Part shown: positions 30,387 through 63,519 of the stretch, in pieces
Layout: every line of letters begins with the position of its first letter
Numbering within the stretch: the stretch's first letter is position 1
NCBI GenBank assembly: GCA_018873245.2
Contig: JAEMBT020000006.1
Location: 5,415,855 to 5,479,854 of the forward strand
From: Archegozetes longisetosus
Lineage: Eukaryota > Arthropoda > Arachnida > Sarcoptiformes > Trhypochthoniidae
Direction of reading: 5' to 3'
Length of the DNA: 64,000 nt
Translations under genes and position numbers: made by a program
Notes under the pieces: model-generated
The model's input: the letters and a program-made list of their open reading frames with translations, nothing else
What the model was told of the DNA's origin: nothing
The model's database searches: none

Positions 30387-31323
30387 CTATGTAGTCCAGT
30401 CTGTAGTCTCTGCGCCCCAATCTTCGACCGGTTGACCGGACCATTGATCCTGCATCTGTGTAGCCCAATCATTCGACTGGACAGTAGGAGCAACTGTCGT
30501 AATCTGTGGCACTTCAGCTACCGGTTCAACAGCGTCTGCACCGATGTCTCCGCCCCAGTTTTGAGTAAAGTCCTGATCGTCTGGTTTGATTATTCGATCG
30601 GGTCCCACCAAAGCCACCTGTTCTTCCTTTTCGGCTTCTTCGGCATCGCGATAGAAGTACAAGTCGACCATCACTTTCCAAGGGGTCTCACGGCTGATAC
30701 TTCCTCTAAGTCTTAGCACTTCTCTGGCCAACAGCCACCACATAAGACCGATTGAGTGCGGACTCTTGTTATTACACGGAATCGCAATATCCACATAACG
30801 AAGCGGTGAATCCGTATTACAGAAGGCGATTACCGGAATGTTCACATACGAAGCTTCGGTGATTGGCTGGTGATCGACACGTGGATCTGTTATTACAAGA
30901 AGTCTCGGCTCACGAAATGCCGCTTGAATTTGATTGGTGAACGTGCCCGGAGTGAAACGACCAGCGATTGGCGTGGCACCCGTTGCCGAAGCGAACTTCA
31001 AGACAGCTCTTTGGCCGTATTGTCGGTTAGATATGACACAAATGTCAGCCGGGTTCTCGACAGCCACAATCGCACGCGCAGCCAACAACAACTTTTCCCA
31101 TGTTTTGCGCAAGTTTATTATGTAGATACCTGTTTTCGGCAAACAAATCAATTAATATTTCCATTTATTCATTTAATGCTTGTCATATACCATCAGATCG
31201 TCTTTTATAAACATAACTTTCCATCTGGTAGTCTAGATTATTCGATCCGAGGTGTGTGTGACATGACAAAAACTTTGCCACATCTTCTTGTTTTAGAGAT
31301 AACACACTATGTCCTCCCGACAT
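30387..31323 (-). CDS. RpSA: 40S ribosomal protein SA (uS2)
   Basis: Two exons, 31323-31191 and 31129-30387, join in phase 1 and encode 291 residues. Exon 1 begins [20 protein letters not shown], the usual RPSA start. The core has [40 protein letters not shown] and the palindromic-binding stretch [19 protein letters not shown]. The C-terminus carries three acidic Trp repeats of the eukaryotic type ([14 protein letters not shown]). The protein sits at the head of the 40S subunit near the mRNA exit and supports 18S maturation. It is divergent from NTAN1, with start codons about 1.08 kb apart. Confidence 0.97.
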
Positions 31324-32399
31324 CTCGAAAGTCAACTATAGATTAGTAACAATTTAGTCAACCTAATATATATCAGAAACAAAAAAATCAATTATTTAAT
31401 AAATAATATGAATACTTTGAAAAACTTTATAAACTATTAACAATTTTGATATTGAGTTCATGTTTGAAAACGTGTTCACTCTATCCATGACTAACTTTTC
31501 AATAATTTTAATATTTTTAACGATTATTTAGTTGGATTTTTGGTTTATATTCAGAGCTATAAATGTTTTGAATTGATTTATAGGAAAAAAATTCAAAACT
31601 AAATTATAATTAACAACCAAATTAAATAATTAAATAAACTTACAATGAAGTGGATGCCAATTGAGAGTTCGATGTGATCGGAAAAGGAAATAAATTTGTG
31701 AATAAACAGACTCTACATAAACTACGTAACAAAAATAGTTGCATTTGCATCCGAGAAGTGTCACTATTATTACCGTAAAATGTATTTATGCTTAACTTGA
31801 TTAAAATACAGTGAACACTACAGACTCGCACAGAGCCTTTCATTTCCAATATTTCACGAAAAACAAGTTTTCTGAATGAATTAATACTTTTTAACTGAAG
31901 AAGTTTTTATTGTTTAGTCAAGTAAAGATACGGAGCTGAACAACTCTGAATAAACTGATAAAGAAGTTGAAATATAACAAATTTGATTCTAAACTAAAAG
32001 TTATTAAATAAGAAAAAGTTGTTTTACTGAACTTATATTCAAATCATATTGTATTGAATGGTGTTGAGTGAGATTTTTAGGTCTTAGTGCAGTTTGACTA
32101 CTCGTTGTACTGAAATCTCATATAACACACACAAACTGTACAGTCTGTTAGTCTTATCCCATATCTGATAGCAATCAGTATTGAGTGCAATACTGTTTTG
32201 GCCCATCCCTCAAACCCTCAAATCTCTCAAACACAATAAAAAACTTGATATTTCAGTTCAACAAAATGTATAACCAATTGGTTATAAAGTGATAGTCAAC
32301 TAATAGATTAGCAGAAGATTTAATGAAACGAGTCAAACGATGTCTTATGCACTTAATTAATTATTTTAATAATTGTCAATCAATTGAATCCATTGAATG
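31324..32399. promoter_or_regulatory. Divergent RpSA/NTAN1 upstream region
   Basis: About 1.08 kb between two divergent start codons. It must hold both promoters and any 5' untranslated exons, but no clear TATA box or TOP-like start could be fixed. No gene was recognised. Confidence 0.45.
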
Positions 32400-33689
32400 A
32401 TGCCTTTAATAATAAATGGTATAGTCATTGATGAAGTGCCAAACGATATTAACACTTTAATTGACACTTATTCACATTTTAAGGTAAGTCTAACTGATTT
32501 TAAAGATATTTCTACACCAATAGTGTTTACTTTGGTATTCAACTAAACTGACATATTGAAAATTTGTCAAAATATGCATGCTCGATTAATTATGATTAAT
32601 CTGAGTCACTCATGTCAATCATCATCTTTAGGAGATATCAGCCTCATTGGTGGCACAAGTGCCTAAAGTGATCGGACCTGTGGCTTTACTTTACGTCCTC
32701 CAAAGAGAATATGCAATTGTGACGCCACACGACAGTCAGATATATCATTGTTTACTTTATTTCAATACTTTCATATTTGACTATCTATTTCTTATCTATA
32801 GAGAACATAAGCATAATCGGAACTGATGACACGACCACCTGTTGTATCGGTGTCTTAAGGCATACGGGCTCTGGTGTTGTCTGTTTGGCTCACTTCGATG
32901 GATCTGCTTTAGACCAATTAGAACATAATATCGAAACTATAATCAAAAGGATCGAAGAAGTGAACATTAGTCTAGCGCTAACTGAAGGACATTTCGAATT
33001 GCATCTTATCGGAGGATTCAACGATTCGAGACGTTATTCTGAAGAATTAGCACTTCAACTATTATGTAAGTAACATTTACATAGAATTAAACATATTTTG
33101 TGACTTTGTTTGAACTGGTTTTAGATGCATATCATAAACAACACGTTAACATAGATTTGGTGACTGCATGTATTTGTCAATTAAACAATTCATTGCGCGG
33201 TAATATTAATTGGCCGGTCATTTATGGCATCGGCGTCAATGTGAAAACTGGTGAACTCTTTCCCGCCACATTTCCTGACAAAGGACCAGATATTCCCTTA
33301 AGAAGCGCTCGTCATTTCACTGGTTGTCATGAAATGCTTGACATCTATGACACAAATATGGGTCTATTAAAAATCGGACCTTTCAATTACAGACCAATGA
33401 GAGGTGTGGACTTATGGCTCTCTCAAAACGACGAATTCATACTTCAGGTAGGTTTTAAATTTGGTATATTTGTAAGACTACATGAATGATAAACTAATAT
33501 TTTGTTACTATGAAGCATTTGTCGACTTCACCTGAAGTAGAACCGCCACACTTCGTGATGCAAGCCAGGGCTACACTCAAGTTCATACAACAACACCCTT
33601 TTCCTGGAGTGACCATATTTCCAGATAATAGACCGCGTTATTATCGTAAAGACGACCAAACGGGGCAATGGATACCTATTTGTTACTGA
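32400..33689 (+). CDS. NTAN1: Protein N-terminal asparagine amidohydrolase
   Basis: Five exons (32400-32483, 32632-32734, 32802-33065, 33125-33447, 33516-33689) join cleanly and give 315 residues, close to human NTAN1 (310). The diagnostic segment SIIGTDDTTTCCIGVLRHTG carries the catalytic Cys (about residue 76). HFELHLIGGF, FPATFPDKGPD and RIGPF/Y-like KIGPFNYRP follow as in the family. The enzyme converts N-terminal Asn to Asp, feeding the Arg/N-degron pathway. Human NTAN1 is cytosolic and nuclear. The gene is convergent with METTL23. Confidence 0.94.
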
Positions 33690-34388
33690 CTTTATTGATC
33701 ACAACTGCAATTCTTATATATGTTATGTATTATAAGCATTGATCTCTCTCTACGATTCCTAAATAGATTTTTGATGTCTTTCCTCCGAAAATATGATTCA
33801 TCCTGATTTCATTTTATGGCACTCTTTATGAAGATTTATTTGAAGCTCTGTTTTTTATTTCAATTTCTTCAAATATTTCCCCGGTTTCGATAATTTGATT
33901 TTACACAAGACTAGCTCGATCTTAAACTTAAACAAATAGTGCAATGATTTTATATAAGCTAGATTTTAGAAAGAGAATAATTTTTGAGATGTAAAGGTGA
34001 AGGTTGTTTTGATAATTTGGCCCAAGTTTTACCAAAAGAGACCAATTTTACAAGAAGTATTTTTAACGATTAGTGCCATTTAATCAGCCAACAATTAAAT
34101 TATGTTCCTCCAAGTATATTATATTGATTTAGAAAGTAATGTAGCACTCATTTAATGAGATCTGAAGCTAAAGTTACAAAAGAATGTTACATAAAAATAT
34201 TTTGCATTACTACTACTTTAGTGCTGAATTATGTGCCTTATACTCAAAACTACGCTATTATTTGTTGTTATTATTATTACATTATTATTATTATTATTTG
34301 ACAAACTTATGCTAATCTATTATAATTATAATTATTATTACCATTGAGAAAATGATAGATCAAATAAAATGCCATTTACTCTCAATTA
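33690..34388. other. Convergent intergenic region NTAN1/METTL23
   Basis: Contains 3' ends of both genes and a TTA/ATT trinucleotide-rich tract (about 34250-34340). No gene was recognised. Confidence 0.45.
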
Positions 34389-35648
34389 CTATCGATTCAT
34401 ATCTTTGCTTATCTCCAGTAATCTTATTGTATGTCTTGCCGACAAATCGCTTCCTCCGATTGAACTTGAATCTGCACCAAATTTATCTAAACTTATTAGT
34501 TTACACTTTAATTTCCATTGGGATAACAAACACTCAATACTCCAATCGCTACACCTTTCCTGATATGTTGTATAAAATATAGTTTCTCTGGTTTTATGCT
34601 TATCGATGATGAACGACACGGTGCTCAGAATGTCTTCGAAGTCATTTTGATCATAAAAACAATCGGATCCAATTATATAATCAAATGCTGGCAATCCTAT
34701 TATTTCTTCACCAAATTGGCCCCAAGTCAATGGTATTATTGCTTGAATGTTGTCGTTAACTTTATTAATGTTAACATTTTGCTGGCAAAGTTCGAGACAT
34801 TCTGGAAATTTGTGAGAATCAGTTAGAACGACATTAGCGCCCACTTTGGCCGCTACTATGCCTACAATACCAGTTCCAGAACCTAACTCAATTATCGTTT
34901 TGTCTTTAAATTTGTTCCTAAAATTGGTTTAGAAAATATAATTATCCTTATCTTAATTATAATTATATGCAATCGTGTTGAAGTCAGTTTTGAAACTTAA
35001 GAATTATTTCACTATATATTTATTTGAATCGTAGATCTCTTTCTAAACTGTAAGAGCTATGGACTGAAAATATAGCGCCTACAGATCTAAGTATTTTTGA
35101 AGGTTTGAAGACTATAAAAAGATTGAGAGCCACCGCTTCTGAATAAATAAACTTTAAGCATGTGAACGAAAACAACGTTTTAGACTTCTCTAAAATACAT
35201 TTAAAGACTCATTGAATGAGTTGAAAAAGTCTAATTAAACCAAGTCTTTATTTCCTTCCCTTAACACGTTTGAGTTGTTTATGATATAAAAACTTTGAAT
35301 TAAACTTAGAATTGATACAAAAATAAGAAAAATCTCTAATATTTCAATCTGATTAATAAGTTTGACAAGTCTTGAGAAATAGATCCAAAGTTTATAACAA
35401 TTTTTTAATTAATTGAAAATACCTGTAATGATAAATAAATTGTGCCAAAACTGGTGCCGACGGCCAGACATGATAGCCATAAGAAGTTGAGTACTTCTGA
35501 TTTAATTAAACAAAATACAATCATTAGTTAAGAATAATTTGAAAGTTTTCAGACTTTCTATCTAGACCTCGTTTATAAGAACTGATACTTCAATGTGATT
35601 TTGATCGTTTTTGAACTCAAATCGGCGGCAATTATCACATGAAGACAT
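34389..35648 (-). CDS. METTL23: METTL23-like protein methyltransferase
   Basis: Three exons (35648-35568, 35496-35423, 34917-34389) join in phase and give 227 residues. The family's YGYHVWPSAPVLAQF start is in exon 2. The SAM-binding motif I reads IIELGSGTGIVGIVAA, followed by the acidic loop VVLTDS. PAFDYIIGSDCFYDQNDFEDIL and the C-terminal RHTIRLLEI match METTL23. In mammals METTL23 is a class I methyltransferase reported to act on histone H3 arginine. A short first exon with a GTCTAG donor is inferred from phase and a good start codon and is the least certain part. Confidence 0.88.
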
Positions 35649-37655
35649 TTACTTATGTATCATTTAATGCACGTTCAATTATGAATCAAATATTTAAGCC
35701 ATCATTTCCTAGAATTATTTATTTAGAAATAAGATGATTACTAAATAAATAAATTGAATCAATTTTTGGTCAAAATAACTTTAGGTTTGCAGTTGTATTG
35801 AATTCACAACTGGAGTATAAATGACGTCAAATTGAATGGAAGTTTTGCGTCAAATTTAAACCTTAATAAAGTTATAAACAAAGAGCTTACTCATAATTAC
35901 TGATAGATTTATGAAAGTTTTAAAGACAGAGAAGCACTTAAGTGGCAAATTTTAAATTTAATTTTTTCTTTTATAATTGTGTTAATGTTTTCTTATACAC
36001 TAACTTTCATTGATCTTCAAAAAAGTTGAACTGAAGCCAAAAATGTGAGATTTGTTTGTTAGAGACTGCGACCAGAATTTGTAGCTTCTCCTGTAAGTTC
36101 TTGTGTAACTGTTCTAAAACCACATAAACTCTGATATGTCTAATCAATAAAATCTTAAAGTTTTTATATTGTTGTTCAGCACGACTTTAACAAAGTATTG
36201 AGTCAAACGCAAACATTTCCTATTGATTTTAAAATAATACAAATAGAGCTCATGCATACTATCTCTGATCTGAATTTTACAATCCAATAAAAAACTAATT
36301 AAAAATAAGTTATGCATTAAATTCAATCGTCTGATCGTTGATGGTTATGGTCCCTTATGAAATCGAGCAGACAAAAATGTCGTCAATATCTCTCATGCTG
36401 GCGTTTAATGAGGTTTTTGTTAAAAGATCTATAAACGAAAAGATAAATTGGTCTACGGATAAAAAAGTCTCACTTTAGAATGGCATAAAATCAGAATGAT
36501 AAACTAATTTTTAAGAACTTTTAAAACACAAATTTTTATATAAGAAACAATCTAATTATCTGTTTGAAGATTTTTGGATTTATTTATTTAGATTAAGAAA
36601 AGATTTTGCTTAACTGGCACAGGGTGTATTACGATTAGTTGAAAATGCTGTACATATATTTTTAGAGTATTCAATTAACTTATTATCTGATAATATTCCT
36701 CAGTTTCGCAACTTTTGTAACTATTCATACCAATTATTGATGCAAAATATCTGCTGCATAAGCCTTTATCTCTTAGGATAACGCAAAAAAACCAGAAATA
36801 ATAAATCGTTCAAATATTCAATACTCTTTACAACATTTAGTCAATGCAAGCAGGAATGATAGTCAACTAAATATACATTTCAATCGGTGCCAGCCTTATA
36901 CCGATAAGAAATAGGACACGAGAAGAGGCGAGAAAATAAAAGCAGAATTAGAAGCAGAAAGAATAGCTTTTGATACAACTATGGCTCAAAATGAGAGGAA
37001 AGAAGAGTGAGACAAGTGATAGCGTGAGTCGATTCTAGTCTATTATTAGAAAATGTGAACAACTGAAAGAATGTGAAACACTTTAAGAGCAAAAAAATAT
37101 TATAAAAAAATTTTGATCCCAAATGAAAAAATCGGGATTACTATTAATTTTCTGGTTAATACACATAAATTAGATGCAAATTCTTGAACATAACTTAAAA
37201 CTTGATGTCATATTAGTAAATGTTATGCAATTAATTTGTTGCATAATATGAAGATATTTATTTTCATAATTCAATATGAGAGCCAATTAATGGATGGGAT
37301 GCACGAATACGGTTGGAGTGATGCCCAACTCATTCCAACATACAGAGAGTTAAGCCAAACATCCGACTCAGTAATGCTGACACTTTTGCTTATTCTGTGA
37401 TCATCTCGTTTATCCCGATTCAGATCCTCAAGGCTTTGGTGATGCAGTGATGATGACCCAAAAATGGTACGTCACCGCACTCTTCACTTTTCTTATAGAA
37501 TCGAAAGCGTGCCTTCTAATAAGACTACTGTCTTTGTATGGTTAAGCTGAAGAAGCGCCTCCAAGGGTGGAGTTAGAACTACGATCAGATGGCAAGCATT
37601 TAAAGGGATGTGAACTTTGAATTTTGTGACACTGAGCTAACAGCTTTCTGACTGT
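35649..37655. promoter_or_regulatory. Myosin heavy chain upstream region
   Basis: No gene was recognised. A donor GTAAGT at 37656 and an acceptor TCTCTTTCAG ending at 37792 define a likely 5' untranslated exon ending at 37655 and a 137-bp intron ahead of the coding start. The transcription start should lie within a few hundred bases upstream of 37655; I could not fix a TATA box. Confidence 0.45.
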
Positions 37656-37889
37656 GTAAGTCTATCTGTAACTCTTTTTCTATCCCATTTATTTATTTAT
37701 GCAATTATTTAATTTAATAAGCTCTTTGTGACAACCAATTATACCACAGGATTACTTTTTATACTGAGGAATATATGTTATCTCTCTTTCAGGGGAAGCT
37801 TGTTTTGCAGTGAAATCCTTGTGTGCCAACCAGTTTTAAAGCCGCTGTTTAACCTTTCATCTAGTCCGATCAACTTTTATTAAGTCATA

Positions 37890-57289
<19,400 letters not shown>

Positions 57290-58781
57290 ATCAGATCAAT
57301 CATCAATAAAAGCAATTGAAGCATCGAAAATAACTCGCAATATCTATATCTAATTAAAATAATATCTCCCTTTGATTGATTTATAAAATGTATTTTTCTT
57401 TCTCTATCTATGTCTACATTTCTGTACCAACTCTTTAACAGGTCTTAAACAATTAGTGCAATATATTTATTAAAATTTGCAGTGCCTTTACTTTTTAAAG
57501 GGTAACACCACTTATATAATGTGTGCGCTTTTCGTTTATAGCGCTCTTCACAGAGGCTCAGAGTTTAGCTTCAATTTATCCGAAACTGTTCTGTATATCA
57601 AAATTAAAGCCTGTTATATAAAAAATAATAAAAATATGTAAAACAACTCCTCAGTTAGTTGTATCACTTGAATAACTAACTTAACAAACAGCGGCATCAA
57701 AATTAGAACACACACAAGGGTTCAATTAATCGAGGAGTCACAATTCTGCTAAAAGTTATTTAATAAAGGACATGGTGTTTATCAATATTTAATCATATCT
57801 CCACTATTTATTCTACTATTTATTTGTCTCTATTTTTTCTCTTTCAAGTTCACTCTGTTTTAGACTTAACGAGACGATACTGAGACTTGGGGTCATAGAC
57901 TGCAGTCATCCCTCCTACATCTTCAAAAGCATGTCTCAAGTTGTCTCCATCAGCATAATTTGTTGCTTATGAACCCTGACTTGTCGCAATTGGATATGCA
58001 AAAAGTAATATTATATGGGAATAAAGTTTTTGCATTACTTTAAACTTTGTCTCATTACTAATAATAAATCTGTGAATACACGATTATTAACAAGTCAGCG
58101 CTCATAAGTAATAAAAATTATACGGCATGTCAACAACTTCAAATGTACTTTTAAAGATGAAACAAAAACTGAATCAATCTATGACTTTACTTCAAACTAT
58201 ATCATCTTAAGATCAGCGTTTTCAAATTTAATTTTTTTAAAACCTTAATAATCAAACTTTTATTAGTGACCTAGGTTTACAAAATTTAAATAACTCTATT
58301 ACCTTTCAATGATTTTTTATTTATTTTTCATGCATTAAAAAACTTGCGGAAATTCTGATATAAATACTCGAAAAGTTCTTAACCCAAAGTACTTCTAATC
58401 AAAATTTTTACAAAATGACTTTATAAATGTATTACATAATCTCTCAAGATCATTGACACATTTCAGTTCCTAATATTCTTTGAAGGTCTCTGACTATCAG
58501 TCAACTGAGAGGCTATCGAATAATGGCACGAATGTGTTCCCCTCTCAAATCTATCGAAATTTTCAAAAACTTCAAAACTTGACTTAAACAAACATTTAAT
58601 TCTGACACAAAGACTTAGAGATTCAATTACTTCGGGTAAAAAGTTTATAAACAACGCTTATAAACTCAAATTTCTGATATCTTTGATAAATTCCTGGAGG
58701 CTAAAATCTTCGAGTTTATTTATAAATACTTTTTGATTATGAATACAGCGAATACTATAACATTATAGATAACAACAACTA
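57290..58781. other. Mhc 3' flank and intergenic DNA
   Basis: Holds the Mhc 3' untranslated region (AATAAA at 57305, with several further candidates) and AT-rich DNA. No gene was recognised. Confidence 0.45.
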
Positions 58782-59450
58782 TTAACGGTTTAAAGCAAAG
58801 GTTTTATAAATATTTCCAATTTTAACATTTATTTGTGAAACTTTTACAATCAATGGTTCGTCAAAATATTCGTTCATTTCCTTCGCCAATTGCTCCCCAA
58901 TATGACTAAATTGTGGTAAAAACCAGGCAACACTTGTGTGATATAAATGATCATCAATTCCGTAATCTGTTTGATTATCAAACACACGACAGTTAAACTC
59001 AGTTAAAACACAACTAATTGATTTAATTATAAGTTTTGACTCCGAATAAGGCGTTGATTCACAAACTGAAATAAATTTTCGTGTCTTTTCTTCATTTTCC
59101 AAAACTTTAATGCAATTCAAACAAAGAGTAAAACAAAAAATTGTTTTTAATTTTTCTTCAATCATTTGACAAAAGGAATCGATCTGATGATAACGTAAGA
59201 AATAGTGACCTCTTATTAAAGTTAAATGACTTGCACTTTCATTAAAATGAATATTTTCGTATTTTTTATCACAATTAAAAGTTGTGATCAAGTCTTCGAT
59301 TAGGAAACAGTTTTCTTTTTCTTCAAATTTCATATAAAAATGAACCGAAAATTGATTTCTTTGATGAGGGTAAGAACGGATCCGACCATCCATTAAGCCT
59401 TCATTTTGTTCTTCTTTTGTAGAAGAATTTGATGCAAAGTTTTGCAACAT
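58782..59450 (-). CDS. USB1: U6 snRNA 3'-end phosphodiesterase USB1
   Basis: A single exon encodes 222 residues. It has the two catalytic HxS/T motifs of the 2H family: HLT at residues 75-77 and HTS at 171-173 (in YHTSVAWFLP). The family start GRIRSYPHQRNQFSVHFY is at 22-39 and the C-terminal KIGNIYKTFAL ends the domain. USB1 trims the oligo-U tail of U6 snRNA in the nucleus and leaves a protected end. Human USB1 is 265 residues; the shorter length reflects a short N-terminal tail. The Met is the first in frame. Confidence 0.9.
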   Translation of the reverse strand: MLQNFASNSSTKEEQNEGLMDGRIRSYPHQRNQFSVHFYMKFEEKENCFLIEDLITTFNCDKKYENIHFNESASHLTLIRGHYFLRYHQIDSFCQMIEEKLKTIFCFTLCLNCIKVLENEEKTRKFISVCESTPYSESKLIIKSISCVLTEFNCRVFDNQTDYGIDDHLYHTSVAWFLPQFSHIGEQLAKEMNEYFDEPLIVKVSQINVKIGNIYKTFALNR

Positions 59451-60781
59451 TTGGCATTCAATTCAAATTTTGTTCGAATTGGCGAAAAAATAATATTCAA
59501 ATAATATTGAATTGAATGACGTAATTAGAGATGAAAGAAAAGAATTAAAAACATAAAAGATTAATAACTAACAATAATAATATCGACGATATAGAGATGG
59601 GCCATTAATAAGAATAATAATACTTTTCACATTGCAAAAATTGGTTTACAGTGTCAGTAAGCGAAAGGCATAGATCGCTATCACAACCCAAAATTCGTGA
59701 TAAAACAGTAATAATTATACGAATAGTAGCGGTAGTAATAGTAAGGAGTAGTGAAACAACAGTAGATCAATGAACGACCCCTTCATGCCTTCCCATTTAG
59801 CTTTGGAGAGGCCGCTTATCCCAGTCTTAGTTGTATTAAAGCTATGTTAAGACTATCTGGTGGTGAGACTCATCAAAACCTAAAGATTCAATGATTTGAT
59901 GCCCTCTAGAAGATAACTCAAACAATCAATTGGTAAGTTTGACATTACGAACAATTAGCGCTTCAATCAGTTGTTGATTATATCAATGAAGTTAATCAGA
60001 AAAGTGTTTCTAATCGATATTTAGTAATAAAATAGTAATAAATTAAGTGTTAGTCTAGTACTGAATGCTTTATATATAGTCTTATGTTAGGCCAATAGTT
60101 ATATATGAGTATTATGTGAGGCCTTTAGGTATACAAAGTAATGCTATTTATGTATTGAATGGTCTGATTGTGAGCCCTCTTATGTCTGACAAACGCAACC
60201 AAAATGATAACCAAAACAAAATTCAATTTTTGTCCACTTAGTGGTGATAGCGTTGAACACGTTCGACATATCTATTGATAGCGAGGACACTTGCATGTGT
60301 CAATTAATTAGGTTTAGTTTAAATCTTCATTTTTAGTTTACTGTTTTCTACTTTGTATTTTCTGCAAAGCATTTTGTCTTTGTTTCTATTTTCAAAAATT
60401 ATTACAACTGTCGATAAAATGGCGGTTAAACTGAACCTTAAAATAGGGATTGTCTTCAACGCTATCACGACTTCTCTCTTCAATTTCAAATGCTTCCTTA
60501 TTTTTTGTTTTCCATTTTTGGCTTTTTTCGCTACCATTTCTGGTTATTTTCTAGCTGAAGAGTCCGATTTTCTCGAAAAATTTAAATAAAATATCGATTG
60601 ATATGAAAAGCACTTGAATTAATAGGCACTTAAATGAATATTCGATAGTATAGTTAACGGCTTATTTGACTTATTGACCATTTTAATTACTTTAATTTAG
60701 CTGTCAATCGAGCAAAAAGTACAAATAAGTTGACATTTAACTAATTGAAATTTAAAAACATTTATATTACTATTTAAAGCT
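59451..60781. other. USB1/CTCF divergent intergenic region
   Basis: Contains both upstream regions. A 56-codon frame on the plus strand from ATG 60419 to 60589 encodes a hydrophobic, membrane-like peptide (FLIFCFPFLAFFATISGYFL). I do not recognise it, and an AT-rich chance frame is a fair alternative. Confidence 0.35.
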
Positions 60782-63519
60782 ATGGCAGAATCGGAGTCTA
60801 TTTCAGACATTCAGAACTATCTACAATCATTTAATAAAGAAATCGGAGAAAGTGGTGAGAATGAGACTGCATTTTATGCAATCGATACTCAGAAGTTAGC
60901 CCAAGGCATAGACGATGGAACTCTTCAAATGCTGGCTGAACAGGCAGCCAGTGGAGCCCAAGGTTCAGGCTCGGGTGCGGCCACTGACACGTCAGGCTAT
61001 CAAACAGTGGCTATAGTTCCAGATGGAGAAAGTGGTGGCTACGTACTGATTGTACAACAACCACAACAGCAAACTGATGGAAATCAGACCGAAATAACTG
61101 CACAAACAAATGTCAGTAATACTACTAGTAATACAACTAATACCACCCCTAAACCAGCAAAACAAATGCAGACTAGACTTAAGAAAATAAAACAAGAGAA
61201 ACAAGAACTTGAGCGACAAAACGATATCTCGGTCTATGATTTCGATGAGATCAATCCTCCTAACCCTCCAGAAGAAGATGATGTCATGGATGAGGGTGAA
61301 GGCCCAGAAGATTCTATGGCTCACGACGAAGAAGTCGAAGAAGATACTGATATCAAGCCTAGTGCTTCGGCACAGAAGACACCCAAACGGCAGAAGAAAA
61401 CAACAGGAAGTGTGACACCAAAGAAGACAAAGCTATCGACACCAACTTCTGCTTCGAATTCAAATCAACATATGTGCAACTATTGCAACTATACCAGTAA
61501 CAAACGATATCTCTTGTCTAGACATATGAAGTCTCACAGCGAAGAGAGACCTCATAAGTGTGGTATTTGTGAGCGAGGATTTAAGGTTATAAACTACATT
61601 TTGTTCTACAAGTTGAATAAGTACTAAATTTGAATTTGAATTTCTAGACAATCGCGTCACTTCAAAACCATGTCAATACACACACTGGTGTTCGACCTCA
61701 TGGTTGCAAATACTGCGAAGCAGCCTTCACTACATCGGGAGAATTGGTTCGTCACGTGCGATACAGGCATACCCACGAAAAGCCACATCGATGTACAGAA
61801 TGCGATTACGCGTCGGTAGAATTGTCTAAATTGAAGAGACATATGAGATGTCATACTGGAGAAAGACCTTATCAGTGTCCGCATTGCACTTATGCCAGTC
61901 CTGACACTTACAAATTGAAACGTCATTTGCGTATACATACAGGTACTGAAATGTTTAAATAATTGAAAAATGACTTGAATTGACATTTAGATGACATTAA
62001 TTAATTAATGTGACTTATGATTAGGTGAAAAACCCTATGAATGTGATGTATGTCACGCACGATTCACTCAGAGCAACTCTCTTAAGGCCCATCGACTCAT
62101 TCATAGTGGAAATAAACCAGTCTTTAAAGTATGTCTGATTTATTGTCTCTTTGTTATTTGGATCGAATACTAGTGTTTTAAATTTTTTCAAAGTGTGAAC
62201 TTTGTCCCACAACTTGTGGCCGTAAAACAGATCTAAGAATTCACGTTCAAAAGCTTCATACAAGCGATAAATTGTTGACCTGCAAGAGATGCGACCAAAG
62301 CTTTCCCGATCGCTATCATTTCAAGCTTCATCTTAAAACACACGAAGGAGAGAAATGTTTCAAGTGTGATTTGTGTAACTACGCCAGTGTTTCTGCTCGT
62401 CATTTGGAGTCACATATGCTCATACATACCGATCAAAAACCTGTAATTTCTTATCAAATATAACCTTATTTTTTGACTCATTAATTCACTTTAACTTTCC
62501 TCGATTTATAGTTCAATTGCGATCTTTGCGACCAATCTTTCCGTCAGAAACAGTTGTTGAAAAGACACAAAAACCTTTACCACAATCCTGATTACGTTCC
62601 TCCACAGCCTAAAGAAAAGACTCACGAATGCCCGCAATGTAATAAAGCGTTTAGACATAAGGGAAATCTGATGAGACACTTGGCGATACACGATCCAGAT
62701 GCTTATAAGGATCAAAACTTCAATTACAGTCGCGCTAATGATTCGCATCAACTCATAGATGATGAGGAAGAGGAGGAAGAAGAAGATGATGAGTCATCTC
62801 AGATTATAGTTCCAAATGAGAGCGATGAGGAACAGACGCTCTCGTTTACTCTAGATCCACAAACACAACAAATACTTCAGAGTACAAATGGAGATCAAGT
62901 GGTAGTCTTTGAAGTGGTTCAGCTCAACAACAGTAACAATGAAAACGATAATACAATAGCCTCTATAGACCATCAAATGATGGATCAGATGCCATTATTG
63001 CAATCTTCTAGTTCTAAAGGCAAAGGAAAGGGTCGATACTCTTTCACTCGGCAAAACGGTGCATCCACTTCGAACGGTATGTACTCAACAATTAGCACTT
63101 GAATAGGGGTAACTTAACCTATTTACTTGCAGATAATATAATCATACAGTTGTCGGCAGAAGACGAGGAGGCGGCTAATACTATACAAGAAGAAGATAAT
63201 ATAATTGATGATCCGGATTATACTCCAAAAGCTTCGGTTAGGCTAACGGCAACTCCTACCACTTCCGGTGCATCTGCTCTCATATCACAGACCTCTTCCA
63301 TTCCTCCTCCACCTATCTTTACTGACGAAACTAAACAGTTGAGGGAACAGCTGCAGAAACAGAAAGATTTGGCCGATTGTTTCGGATTTAAGGTATATTC
63401 AGATCTGATCACCAGTCGATATGACAATGAGTTATAACAATATGAATATTGTCTTTGATTAGGACGATGACGATGAAGACGATGCTATTTTATCGATGCC
63501 TGCAGTTCATGGACAGTAA
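60782..63519 (+). CDS. CTCF: Chromatin insulator protein CTCF, 11 zinc fingers
   Basis: Seven exons (60782-61585, 61648-61942, 62025-62128, 62194-62442, 62512-63076, 63133-63392, 63463-63519) join cleanly and give 777 residues. The N-terminal region is acidic with Gln- and Thr-rich parts. The 11 C2H2 fingers start at [21 protein letters not shown]. The finger 3-5 core ([56 protein letters not shown]) is almost the vertebrate CTCF sequence. Fingers 6-11 are complete; the acidic tail ends with [16 protein letters not shown] binds its long DNA motif with the central fingers and organises chromatin loops and insulators. No YxF cohesin-type motif was checked in detail. Confidence 0.96.

Noticed and set aside
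30432-31346. Plus-strand open frames over the RpSA region
   Set aside because: They lie antisense to or across the RpSA exons, which match the family throughout; no independent signal.
34352-34826. Plus-strand frames over METTL23
   Set aside because: Antisense to the conserved methyltransferase exon.
60319-60589. Two overlapping opposite small frames upstream of CTCF
   Set aside because: Neither has recognisable similarity; the plus-strand hydrophobic peptide is mentioned only as a weak possibility.
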